Source: JBOGWP01 sp050693875 (GTDB lineage: Bacteria > Actinomycetota > CADDZG01 > JAHWKV01 > JBOGWP01). Taken from it: DNA of 28,302 nt. Location of the stretch: positions 1 to 28,302 of the forward strand of contig JBOGWP010000093.1 of the NCBI GenBank assembly GCA_050693875.1, given 5' to 3'. A program made the position numbers and the translations under genes. The first letter of the stretch is position 1, and every line of letters starts with the position of its first letter. The notes under the pieces were generated by a model. It ran no database searches. It worked only from the letters and a program-made list of their open reading frames with translations, and was not told where the DNA came from. Shown here piece by piece: positions 20,197 through 28,185 of the stretch.

Positions 20197-22547
20197 CACC
20201 CGGCCTCCGCCTGCTCCCATGTGCGCTCGGCTTTGCGCTCGGGATCCTGGTGTTCGATGCTCTGCCGCCGGCCCGCGTCGGCCCGGCCGCAGCCCTCGCC
20301 GGCGCGGCGGCGCTCCTCGCGCTCGGCGCGGCGTGGCGACTCCAGCGCCGCCGACGAGCTCCTCGGCTCGGCGAGGCGATCCCCGCTGTGGGTCCGCTCG
20401 CGGCGGTGCTGCTTGTCGCCGGCCTGGCTTTCCTCGGGGGATCGATCCACGGCCTGCACCGCGCCACCCTCCGTCGGGCTGTCCTGCCCGCGTTGGCCGG
20501 GAGGGTGGTGAGCCTGACCGGCTCCGTCGCCGAGGACCCGGCCCGGCTCGGTCGAGCGACCGCCGTCCCCCTCGCGGTCCGGTCCGTCGAGGGCCGGCCG
20601 GCGCGGGAGCGGGCGGTCCTCCTGCTGTACGGGAAGGCGCCGGCGATGGCGGCCGGCGATCGGCTGCACCTGGAAACGAAGGTCCTTCGGCTCGACCGGT
20701 CACGCGCCTTCGATCGGAGCCTCGCTCGCCGAGGGGTGTCGGCGCGTGGCGTGGTCGTTTCCCGAACCGTCCTCGTGGTGGGCCGGGCGTCGAACCCTGC
20801 CTTGCGTCTGGCCAATCACGTTCGCGCCCGGCTGGAAGGGCTGGTTCGCCGGGCCCTCGCGCCCGCCGAGGCGGGACTGGCGCTCGGCCTGACCATCGGC
20901 GACGAGCGGCTGATCCCCGGCCGGGTGGTCGAGGACTTCCGGACCTCCGGACTCTCCCACCTGCTGGCGGTTTCCGGCGCCAACGTCGCGATCGTCGTCG
21001 GTGCGGTGGTGGCCCTGCTGCGCCTCCTGCGAGCATCGCGAATGACGCAGGTGCTCGCCAGCCTCGCCGCGGTGGGATTCTTCTCGCTGGTCACGCGCTG
21101 GGAGCCGTCGGTGCTGCGCGCCGCCCTGATGAGCGGGCTCGCCCTCGCCGCATTCTTCGCCGGAAGGCGGGCCGACGCCCTCCACAACCTCGGGATCGTG
21201 TTCATGGTGCTGCTGGCGGTCAGTCCCGGGATGCTGTGGTCGATCGGCTTTCAGCTCTCGTTCGCCGCCACCCTCGGCATCCTCGTGCTCGGCCCGGTCC
21301 TCCGGTCGCGGCTCGGCGAGATCCGGGGGATGCCGGCGAGCGTCGCCGCGGCGCTGTCGATCGCCCTGTCGGCGCAGCTCGCGGTCTCCCCGCTCCTCGT
21401 CGTGCACTTCGGGCGGCTCTCGCTGGTGGCGCTCCCGGCCAATCTGGTGGCGCTCCCCCTGGTCGCCCCTGCGACGCTGCTCGGGCTCGGCGCGGCAGTG
21501 CTGGGGACGGTCTGCCCGCCGGCCGGGCAGCTCCTGCTCGCGGTCGCGGGGCCGCTGCTGTGGCTGCTGGGGAGCGTCGCACGCGTCTTCGCAAGCCTCC
21601 CGCTTTCCAGCCTGTCGCTTCCGTCGATGTCCCCGCTGCAGGCCCTGGCCCTGCTCCTGTTCCTCGGCGCCCCCGTCCTGGCCGTGGCCGGCCGCCGGCG
21701 GTTCGCCGCCGGGTTTGCCGCCGGGGGCCTGATCGCGCTCATCCTGAGAGCCTCCCTGCCCGGCCCGGCACCTCCGGAACTCGGGATGCGCCTGACCTTC
21801 TTCGACGTCGGGCAGGGTGACTCCGCGCTCGCCGAGAGCGCGGGGGGCGCGCGGGTGCTCGTCGACGGAGGGCCGGATCGGGAATTCGTCGCCGACCGCC
21901 TCCAGGCCCACCGCGTCGATCGCCTCGATCTGGTGGTGTTCTCCCACGCGCACGTCGACCACGTGAACGGGCTTCCGGCCGTGCTCCGACACATCCCGGT
22001 GCGCAGCGCGATCGCCCCCGGGCCGCCCGGCGTCGGGCTCGGCGGGGCGCCGCTTCGGCCCGTGGAGATGGCAGCCGGGGCGGGGTTCGAGATCGGCGAT
22101 CTTCGGGCGGAGGTGATCGCGCCCGATCGGTCACTGGTCTCGGCGGCGGCCTCGGGGAGCACCGGCGCCGAGGGTCGCAGGGAGGGGACCGCGCTCAACG
22201 ACGCCTCCCTCGTGCTTCGGGTCAGGGTCGCCCGTGGGTGCGCGGTGTTCGCGGGCGACATCGAGGAGGAGGGGCAGCGCCGCCTCGTCGAGCGGTACGG
22301 CTCGGAGCTGCGATGCGGGGTGTTGAAGGCCCCTCACCACGGGTCCGCGCGGCTGCTCCCCGAGTTCGTCGAGGCGGTGGCCCCGCGCGTCGTCGTGGTC
22401 TCGGTGGGTGAGAACGACTACGGCCATCCCGCCAGGAGCGCGCTGGCCGCGTTCGCTCGGGCGGGCGCAGTCGTCCTGCGGACCGACCGGCTGCACGACA
22501 TCGTCCTGGAGGTGGATCCCGCCGGGATGCCGCATCTCCGAGGGTGA
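20193..22547 (+). CDS. comEC: ComEC/Rec2 DNA-uptake channel
   Basis: A 784-residue polytopic membrane protein that carries single-stranded DNA across the membrane in transformation. An N-terminal membrane region with a DUF4131-like soluble segment comes first. The Competence domain follows (about 225-500, with many helices, including LGLTIGDERLIP and LLAVSGANVAIVVG). The C-terminal metallo-beta-lactamase-like domain starts near 535 (FFDVGQGDSALAES), has the nuclease-type metal motif HAHVDH near 585 and the family LKAPHHGS segment. The GTG at 20193 overlaps the comEA stop (GTGA), which fixes the start and implies coupling. The length matches full ComEC, with no truncation. Confidence 0.95.
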   Translation: MTPGLRLLPCALGFALGILVFDALPPARVGPAAALAGAAALLALGAAWRLQRRRRAPRLGEAIPAVGPLAAVLLVAGLAFLGGSIHGLHRATLRRAVLPALAGRVVSLTGSVAEDPARLGRATAVPLAVRSVEGRPARERAVLLLYGKAPAMAAGDRLHLETKVLRLDRSRAFDRSLARRGVSARGVVVSRTVLVVGRASNPALRLANHVRARLEGLVRRALAPAEAGLALGLTIGDERLIPGRVVEDFRTSGLSHLLAVSGANVAIVVGAVVALLRLLRASRMTQVLASLAAVGFFSLVTRWEPSVLRAALMSGLALAAFFAGRRADALHNLGIVFMVLLAVSPGMLWSIGFQLSFAATLGILVLGPVLRSRLGEIRGMPASVAAALSIALSAQLAVSPLLVVHFGRLSLVALPANLVALPLVAPATLLGLGAAVLGTVCPPAGQLLLAVAGPLLWLLGSVARVFASLPLSSLSLPSMSPLQALALLLFLGAPVLAVAGRRRFAAGFAAGGLIALILRASLPGPAPPELGMRLTFFDVGQGDSALAESAGGARVLVDGGPDREFVADRLQAHRVDRLDLVVFSHAHVDHVNGLPAVLRHIPVRSAIAPGPPGVGLGGAPLRPVEMAAGAGFEIGDLRAEVIAPDRSLVSAAASGSTGAEGRREGTALNDASLVLRVRVARGCAVFAGDIEEEGQRRLVERYGSELRCGVLKAPHHGSARLLPEFVEAVAPRVVVVSVGENDYGHPARSALAAFARAGAVVLRTDRLHDIVLEVDPAGMPHLRG

Positions 22548-22599
22548 CGTGCTTCGGACCGCCCTTCCCTCGAACGCCGCGGGCTCCACAATGGGGGCA

Positions 22600-23337
22600 G
22601 TGGCGACGATCCTGCTCGTCGAGGACGACGCGTCGGTTCGGGAGGCCGTCGGGACCGCCCTGCGACGCGAAGGGCACCGCGTCGACACGGCGGCGTCCGG
22701 CGACGAGGCGCTTGCCCGGTGGCGGCGCGAGCGCCCCGAGCTGATCCTGCTGGACGTGATGCTCCCGGGGCGAGACGGCATCGACGTGTGCCGCCGGATC
22801 CGCAGCGAGGACCAGGTGCCGATCATCATGCTGACCGCGCGGACCGACCCCATCGATGTCGTCCTCGGGCTCGAGTCGGGGGCCGACGACTACGTCACGA
22901 AGCCCTTCGAGACCCGGGTGCTGCTGGCCCGGATGAAGGCGGTGCTCCGCCGCCACGCCCTCGACCCGGGCGAGCGCGCCATCGGTGTGGGGGACCTGCG
23001 GATCGACCCCGCCGGGATGACCGTGACGAGGAACGGCGCGCCGGTGCACCTCTCGCCGACGGAGTTTCGGCTATTGCTCGAGCTCGCCCGGCGGCCGGGG
23101 CAGGTTCTGACGCGGGCGATGCTCCTCGAGCGCGTGTGGGATTACGCCTACCTGGGCGACTCGCGGCTCGTCGACGTGTGCGTCCAGCGGCTGCGGGCGA
23201 AGATCGGCGACGACGGCTCGCGTCCCGGCCTTATTCAGACGGTCCGGGGGGCCGGGTACAAGCTCGTCGATCCGGGTCCGACCGAAGCCGCCGCCCAGCC
23301 GGGCAGCTCGATCGCGGACGACCCCCGAATGTTGTGA
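22600..23337 (+). CDS. OmpR-family response regulator (possibly MtrA-like)
   Basis: A 245-residue transcription factor. The receiver domain (1-120) has D9/D10, the phosphorylation site D52 (LLDVMLPGRDG), T79 and K101 (TKPFE). The winged-helix DNA-binding domain (about 128-228) ends with the usual VRGAGYKL. The start is set at GTG 22600 because it gives the classic MATILLVEDD opening; the in-frame ATG at 22591 is possible but adds three residues. A -10-like CACAAT (22587-22592) ends seven bases before the GTG, so a leaderless mRNA is plausible. The stop overlaps the kinase start (GTGA). A GerMN lipoprotein follows the kinase, so the order resembles actinobacterial mtrA-mtrB-lpqB. Confidence 0.9.
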   Translation: MATILLVEDDASVREAVGTALRREGHRVDTAASGDEALARWRRERPELILLDVMLPGRDGIDVCRRIRSEDQVPIIMLTARTDPIDVVLGLESGADDYVTKPFETRVLLARMKAVLRRHALDPGERAIGVGDLRIDPAGMTVTRNGAPVHLSPTEFRLLLELARRPGQVLTRAMLLERVWDYAYLGDSRLVDVCVQRLRAKIGDDGSRPGLIQTVRGAGYKLVDPGPTEAAAQPGSSIADDPRML

Positions 23338-24821
23338 GCGACGCCGCCGCCGGAGGCATCGACCCGGCGGCAGACGGCGGGCCGCTGGAGACCCCGCTCG
23401 ACCGGGACCGCTCGACGCCGGTCCGGGCGCGCCGCGGCCCCCGCGCCTCGCTGCGGATCCGCCTGATCGTGACGTTCGGCCTGGTGGCCGCGCTGGTCTC
23501 GCTGACGCTCGCCGGCGGCTCCTACCTGCTCGTCCGCCGGTCGAGGATCGCGGCCGCGCGACACGACGCCATCAGCCAGAGCCGGTTCAACCTGCGACTG
23601 GCGGCGGATCTGCTGCCCGCCGAGCCTGCAGACGCCGACCTGGTCAGGGTGACCGGAACGCTGGCGCGGCGCGGAGGCTTCGAGACCGTGGTGCTGTTCG
23701 GGTCGACCTCGCACCAGACCTCGTCGATCTCCGCCAGCTCGATCCCGTCCTCGCTCGGCCCGCTGGTATCCAGGGGGAGGATCGGCGCATTCGAGGCCCG
23801 GATCTCGGGAGACGCCTACCAGGTCGTGGGCGGCCGGGTGCTCCCCGACGGCCCCTCCTTCTACTTCTTCTATCCGGTCTCGCCGGTGGAAGCCGACCTT
23901 GCCACCCTCCGCACCGTTCTGCTGTCGGCGTCGGGGGTGGTGGTCCTGCTCTCCGGGCTGGTTGGAGCGGTCGCGGCACGGGGGCTGCTGCGCCCGATCC
24001 GGCAGGCCGGCGAGGCGGCGCGGCGCCTCGAGTCGGGGGCGCTGTCGACCCGGGTGCCCGAGCGAGGCGACGACGAGCTGGCCGACCTCGCCCGCTCGCT
24101 CAACCGGATGGCCGTCGCCCTCGAGGGCAAGATCGGCCAGCTCGTGGAGCTCGAGGCCGGGCACCGGCGGTTCGTCTCCGACGTCTCGCACGAGCTTCGG
24201 ACCCCCCTCACGGCACTCACGGCGAGCGCCGAGGCGATCGAGCACGAGATGCACCTCCTGAGCGACGACGGGCAGAGGATGGCCGGACTGCTCGTCGAGG
24301 AGGTTCGCCGGATCACGCGGCTCGTCGAAGATCTGATGGAGATCTCCCGGCTCGACGCCGGCGTGGCGGCGATGTCGTGGGAGCCCGTCAACCTCGGCGC
24401 CCTGACCATGGCTGCGCTCGAGGTGCGGGGCTGGGGGGAACTGGTGGACGTGAACGTTGCTCCGGAGGCGACCACGTTCGCCGATCCCCGCCGTCTCGAT
24501 GCGATCGTCGGCAACCTCGTGGCGAATGCGCTCCGTCACGGGGCCCCGCCCGTGCGGATCGAGGTGGGGGAGGAGAACGGGTGGCTGGTCCTGCGCGTGG
24601 CGGATGCCGGCCCCCGAATCCCGCCCGAGCATCTGCCGCACCTCTTCGACCGGTTCTACAAGGCCGACCGGTCTCGCCCGCGCAGCGCCGGAAGCGGGCT
24701 CGGGCTTGCGATCGCCCGGGAGAACGCCCGTCTCCACGGCGGCGAGATCGAGGTCTCGACCGATGGCGATGACACCGCGTTCACCCTGCGGCTGCCGGCC
24801 CGCAGCGCGCCGCCGAACTGA
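23334..24821 (+). CDS. Membrane sensor histidine kinase (possibly MtrB-like)
   Basis: A 495-residue kinase, the cognate partner of the preceding regulator. It has a cytoplasmic N-terminal stretch, TM1 (about 43-66), an extracytoplasmic sensor region (67-192), TM2 (194-219), a HAMP linker (217-270), and HisKA with the phospho-accepting H286 in SDVSHELRTPLTAL. The HATPase domain has the N box (NLVANALRHG, N394/N398), G1 (D424AG) and G2 (SGLGLAI). The GTG at 23334 overlaps the regulator stop; the open frame runs further upstream only inside the regulator. The sensor signal is unknown; MtrB-type kinases respond to envelope and division state. Confidence 0.92.
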   Translation: MSDAAAGGIDPAADGGPLETPLDRDRSTPVRARRGPRASLRIRLIVTFGLVAALVSLTLAGGSYLLVRRSRIAAARHDAISQSRFNLRLAADLLPAEPADADLVRVTGTLARRGGFETVVLFGSTSHQTSSISASSIPSSLGPLVSRGRIGAFEARISGDAYQVVGGRVLPDGPSFYFFYPVSPVEADLATLRTVLLSASGVVVLLSGLVGAVAARGLLRPIRQAGEAARRLESGALSTRVPERGDDELADLARSLNRMAVALEGKIGQLVELEAGHRRFVSDVSHELRTPLTALTASAEAIEHEMHLLSDDGQRMAGLLVEEVRRITRLVEDLMEISRLDAGVAAMSWEPVNLGALTMAALEVRGWGELVDVNVAPEATTFADPRRLDAIVGNLVANALRHGAPPVRIEVGEENGWLVLRVADAGPRIPPEHLPHLFDRFYKADRSRPRSAGSGLGLAIARENARLHGGEIEVSTDGDDTAFTLRLPARSAPPN

Positions 24822-24822
24822 C

Positions 24823-24845
24823 GATCGGGCTCGGTCCGACCGATC
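24823..24845 (+). terminator. Hairpin directly after the kinase gene
   Basis: GATCGG (24823-24828) pairs with CCGATC (24840-24845), and an inner TCGG/CCGA pairing closes a tiny loop. It begins one base after the kinase stop and may attenuate read-through into the GerMN gene 62 bases later. No T-tract is seen. Confidence 0.35.
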
Positions 24846-24907
24846 TGTTGCAGAACTGTGACCTCACCACGACGGAGCTGTTACGCGGCGCGGTCACGAT
24901 GTGAGGC

Positions 24908-25558
24908 ATGAAGAAGCTGTTCGCCGCTCTCGCCGTCACCCTCGTGCTGGCCGCCTGCGAGCCGGGCGAAGGGGGCCCTGTCGACGCGGGATCCGCGCCC
25001 GTCGCGGCCGGTCGCTCGCCGCAACCTCAACCGGAAGCCCCGCCATCGGGCGCTCCCACGCCTCCGATCGTGCCCGAGGCGCCGGTGCCGGCCCGGTACC
25101 GCCAGGTCAACGTGTATCACCTCACCGAGAAGGACGGGAAGCTGCTGCTGATCCGCGAGGTCCACGAGGTGGTCGCGACGCCGCGGATCGCCACCGCCGC
25201 CCTGGAGGAGCTGGTGCACGAGAGCTCACACCGCCCCGACCACACCTCGCCGTTCCCGCGCTCGGCCCAGATCCTGTCGGTCACGATCTCCGATGGCGCG
25301 GCGACGGTCGACTGGAGCGCGGAGGTCCTCGACGCACAGGTCGGGGCCGACGCCGAGAGCCTCGGCATCCAGGCGGCGGTCTGGACGCTCACCGAGTTCC
25401 CGACCATTCGGCGAGTTCGTTTCACCGTCGAAGGTCGGGACGCCGGCGTCGCCTCGAACGGACGGCGGATCGAGGACTGGTGGGGACATTTCGGGCTCCG
25501 GGGCCAGCCCTGGGCTCGGGACACGTCGCTGCGGGTACTTCGCGAGGTGACCTCGTGA
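24908..25558 (+). CDS. GerMN-domain lipoprotein (LpqB-like partner)
   Basis: A 216-residue exported lipoprotein. The lipobox LAAC places lipidation at C17, followed by a Pro/Ala/Gly-rich spacer. Residues 60-195 follow the GerMN pattern: NVYHLTEKDGKLLLIREVHEVV, ALEELVH, ILSVTISDGAATVDWSAEVL and IQAAVWTLTEFPTIRRVRFTVEGR. GerMN occurs in spore-germination GerM and in LpqB, the lipoprotein that modulates the MtrB kinase, so an interaction with the upstream kinase is plausible; LpqB itself also has a beta-propeller, absent here. The ATG at 24908 follows GTGAGG closely. The stop overlaps a possible GTG of the next frame. It sits on the outer face of the membrane. Confidence 0.85.
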   Translation: MKKLFAALAVTLVLAACEPGEGGPVDAGSAPVAAGRSPQPQPEAPPSGAPTPPIVPEAPVPARYRQVNVYHLTEKDGKLLLIREVHEVVATPRIATAALEELVHESSHRPDHTSPFPRSAQILSVTISDGAATVDWSAEVLDAQVGADAESLGIQAAVWTLTEFPTIRRVRFTVEGRDAGVASNGRRIEDWWGHFGLRGQPWARDTSLRVLREVTS

Positions 25559-25602
25559 CCTCGCGGCAGGCATCATTCGGAAATGGCACGGGAGGGGAGA
25601 GC

Positions 25603-26541
25603 ATGCGAACGCTGAGAACGGAAGCGACCGAGGCCCGAGAAATGGCCGGGGCGGATCCGGCCCCGAATCGCCGCCGGCGCCGCCCACCGAACGCGCTGCT
25701 GGGAGGCATCGCCCTCGTGGTGGCAGCCGCCGCCGCGCTGGCCTTGCCCCGCCTCTATCTCGGCGGGGATGGCGGGCCGGGCGGTGCTCCATCGCCTCCT
25801 CCCACGCCGAGCGAACCCGAGCCCACCTCCGCCCCCCCTCCGCTGCCCGCCGTCGCCCCGCCGGCGCCGGCCCCGCCGGGGGCGGCGTCGCCGGTGCCAT
25901 CGGTGCCGGTCGTGTTCCCGGGCTTCTGGCCTGCCGCAACCGTCGACCGCGCCCAGGCCATGCAGGCGGGCCTCGATGACGGGCATCAGCCCTGGCTCGC
26001 CGACCCGGAGCAGGTCGCGGAGGCCTTCGCGAAGAAGTTCGTGGGATGGCCGCGGACTGCCGATGCCCGGGTCGTGAGCCGGGTGGGCTCGATGAAAGAC
26101 GGCTGGACCACCATCGTCTCGTTCCGCCCGATGATCGGCGAGGGGACGCTGGTCCCCGGGAGTCGCCACCACCTAGGCGTGGTGGGCCTCGGCGGGACGG
26201 ACAATCCGGCGTGGTTTGTCGCGTGGATGCGCTCGGATGAGATCCAGGTGGATCTTCCGTCGGAGGGCGCGCCGACGGGCGTTATGCTCGACATCCGGGG
26301 CAAGGGGCGGGCCTTCGAGGGGACGATCGGCGTCGCCGTTCGCGACGACGCGGGCGGCGACCTGCACGCAGATCCCGGCTACGTGATGGGGGGCGGCACC
26401 GAGATCCTCCCGTTCTCGGGACGGGTGAGCTACGCGAGGCCGGCGACGCCCGGTGGCATCCTCGTGCTGTCGGACCTGGGCGGGCTTGGGGAGGCGCCGG
26501 TCACGATGAGCATCGTCCGGCTGCAATTCCTCGATGCATGA
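25603..26541 (+). CDS. Membrane-anchored Gmad2-domain protein
   Basis: A 312-residue protein. An Arg-rich start and a transmembrane helix (about 31-49) anchor it, and a Pro/Ala/Ser-rich spacer (58-105) leads to a middle domain (about 105-220) I do not recognise. The C-terminal part (225-312) matches the Gmad2 immunoglobulin-like domain: VMLDIRGKGRAFEGTIGVAV, then LPFSGRVSYARPATPGGILVL and the final VTMSIVRLQF. GerMN and Gmad2 domains are often paired in cell-surface proteins, so it likely works with the preceding lipoprotein. The ATG at 25603 has a strong GGAGGGGAG a few bases upstream; the GTG at 25555 overlapping the previous stop is a weaker alternative. Confidence 0.85.
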   Translation: MRTLRTEATEAREMAGADPAPNRRRRRPPNALLGGIALVVAAAAALALPRLYLGGDGGPGGAPSPPPTPSEPEPTSAPPPLPAVAPPAPAPPGAASPVPSVPVVFPGFWPAATVDRAQAMQAGLDDGHQPWLADPEQVAEAFAKKFVGWPRTADARVVSRVGSMKDGWTTIVSFRPMIGEGTLVPGSRHHLGVVGLGGTDNPAWFVAWMRSDEIQVDLPSEGAPTGVMLDIRGKGRAFEGTIGVAVRDDAGGDLHADPGYVMGGGTEILPFSGRVSYARPATPGGILVLSDLGGLGEAPVTMSIVRLQFLDA

Positions 26542-26559
26542 GCATCCCACCCAACCTCG

Positions 26560-27474
26560 ATGACGCTCGCCGCCTGCCTCGTCCTCGGGGATGACCCCTA
26601 CCTAGTCTCCCAGGGCGTCGCCCAGGCGCTCGACGGCATCGGGCGGCTCTCGATCCAGCAGTTCGCGCCCGGCGCCGCACTCGCAGACATCCTGACCGCC
26701 CTCGAAACGTCTTCGATGTTCGAGGCTCGACATGCCGTCGTGGTGCGGGACCTCGACGACCATCCGGCGGAGGTCTCGCGCCGGCTCGCCGCCTACCTCG
26801 AGGACCCGAACCCCTCCTGCCTGCTGGTTGCAACCGCGTTGCGCCCCTCGCAGGCGCTCGTCACCGCGGTGCGTCATGTGGGCCATGTCGTCGAGGCGGC
26901 CCGGGGGAGGCGCGGGGACGTTCTCGCATGGCTGCGCGAGCAGCTGCGGCGAGCGCACCTCAAGGCCGGGGCGGATGCGCTCGAGGCCCTTGTCGAGTCC
27001 GTCGGGGAGGAGCGCATGGCGCTGGCGCAGGCCGTCGATCAGCTGGCCCTGGCGAACGGAGAGGGTGCGAGGCTCTCGGCCGACGACGTCCGTGAGCTCT
27101 TCCACAGCCGGACCGAGACGCGCACCTGGACATTCGTCGATGCGGTCGCAGCACGGCGTCCCGGCGAAGCCCTGGTGGCGTTCAACCGCCTGATCCTGCA
27201 GGGAGAGTCGCCGTTCGGTCTGTTCTGGTCCCTCACCCGGCAGATCCGTTTGATGCTGCTGGCCTCCGCGGCTCCCCCCGCAGAGGTCGCCAAGCAGCTG
27301 CGGATTCCCGGCTGGCGGGCGGAGAAGCTCGTGCGCCAGGCTCGCGCCTTCCCCCCGGGGGCGCTGAAGGAGGCCTACCGGCTCCTGGCGAGGACCGAGC
27401 AGCGGATCAAGGCCGGAGAGGAGCTGGAGCGGCTGGCGATCGAGCGGGCGGTGGTCGCAGTCGCAGGGGGCTGA
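26560..27474 (+). CDS. holA: DNA polymerase III subunit delta
   Basis: A 304-residue clamp-loader subunit, which opens the beta sliding clamp in the replisome. The opening MTLAACLVLGDDPYLV matches the family's 'l..G.e.yLv' start, and FEARHAVVVRDLDD, LVATALRPSQAL and the C-terminal helical collar (FGLFWSLTRQIRLMLLAS...IPGWRAEKLVRQARAF) follow its usual order. The length is near normal, and the typical lack of a Walker A motif is seen. The ATG has no obvious Shine-Dalgarno and begins 18 bases after the Gmad2 stop. In most genomes holA directly follows comEC; here a four-gene sensor module lies between them. Confidence 0.93.
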   Translation: MTLAACLVLGDDPYLVSQGVAQALDGIGRLSIQQFAPGAALADILTALETSSMFEARHAVVVRDLDDHPAEVSRRLAAYLEDPNPSCLLVATALRPSQALVTAVRHVGHVVEAARGRRGDVLAWLREQLRRAHLKAGADALEALVESVGEERMALAQAVDQLALANGEGARLSADDVRELFHSRTETRTWTFVDAVAARRPGEALVAFNRLILQGESPFGLFWSLTRQIRLMLLASAAPPAEVAKQLRIPGWRAEKLVRQARAFPPGALKEAYRLLARTEQRIKAGEELERLAIERAVVAVAGG

Positions 27475-27506
27475 GCGTGCGAACCAGCGTGTGTGCGTCG
27501 GGGGGC

Positions 27507-27779
27507 TCAGCCCTGCGTGCGGGCCCGGTGGAGCGTCCGGGCGATCGCCGACTTTCGGTTGGCGGCGCTGTTCTTCTTGATGACGCCCCTGGAGGCGGCC
27601 CGGTCGAGCTCGCGCCCGGCCTTGCGCAGGGCCTGCTCCGCCTGCTCGAGGTCGCCGCCATCGACGGCGACATGAAAGCGCTTGACGTACGTCTTGAGCG
27701 CGCTTCGCACGCCCTTGTTCCGAAGGCGTGCTGCCTCGTTGGTCCGGTTGCGCTTGATCTGCGACTTGATGTTGGCCAC
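27507..27779 (-). CDS. rpsT: 30S ribosomal protein S20
   Basis: A 90-residue basic protein of the small subunit that binds 16S rRNA. The sequence ANIKSQIKRNRTNEAARLRNKGVRSALKTYVKRF is characteristic of S20, as is the C-terminal GVIKKNSAANRKSAIARTLHRA. The GTG at 27779 gives the canonical MANIKSQ opening; the in-frame TTG at 27788 would add three residues. A -10-like TACACT (27788-27793) lies eight bases before the GTG, so the gene may be leaderless. It converges on holA across a 32-base gap with no clear terminator. A LamG-domain remnant lies immediately upstream. Confidence 0.94.
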   Translation of the reverse strand: MANIKSQIKRNRTNEAARLRNKGVRSALKTYVKRFHVAVDGGDLEQAEQALRKAGRELDRAASRGVIKKNSAANRKSAIARTLHRARTQG

Positions 27780-28185
27780 GGCCGCCAAGTGTAGCCGACA
27801 CGCCGACCGGGCGAGCGGGGCGGCCAGGCGGGCCCCGTTCTTGGAGATCCTGACCGCCGTTCGCCTCCAGCGTCACCGCGAAGTGCTGCCAGGCGTTGAG
27901 GGCGAGGGCGCCCGGGGCGCTGACCACCCCGACGGTGGTGCCTCCCCGCAGGACCTGAATGCTCAGGTCGTTGGTGGTGGCGGTGCGAGTGAGGATGATG
28001 TTGTCGGCTCCGGGGCCGTTTCCGAGCTCGACGATGCGGGCGTGGATGGCCGCAGCGGTGGGATAGACCGAGGCCTCGATGGAGAGCCCGCCGGAGAAGT
28101 TGGCGAACCCACTGGGGAGGGCGACGTCGTCGTTGGTCCCGTCGAAGCTCGCCGCCGTGTCGGCGTCGCCTGCGAGGAGGATGTC
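27780..28185 (-). pseudogene. LamG/concanavalin-like domain remnant with frameshift
   Basis: On the minus strand, residues beginning LAGDADTAASFDGTNDDVALP and continuing through LSIEASVYPT and LNAWQHFAVTLEA form the core of a LamG-type (concanavalin-like) carbohydrate-binding domain. Near 27863 the family pattern jumps by one base into another frame, continuing TAVRISKNGARLAAPLA. The second frame then reads without a stop into rpsT. Upstream of 28185 the family pattern is not recognisable, and the reading frame's only start gives an unrelated Arg-rich N terminus. This looks like a truncated, decayed gene or an assembly join. Usual LamG genes are long, secreted and multi-domain. Confidence 0.6.

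Noticed and set aside
18163..21036. A 957-codon open frame on the minus strand across leuS, comEA and comEC
   Set aside because: It is an antisense shadow of three well-supported genes, Arg/Gly/Pro-rich and without family resemblance, as is common at high G+C.
24870..24900. GTTAC and GTCAC motifs resembling MtrA-binding boxes before the GerMN gene
   Set aside because: Spacing and orientation did not match a site pattern I could support, and such pentamers are frequent here.
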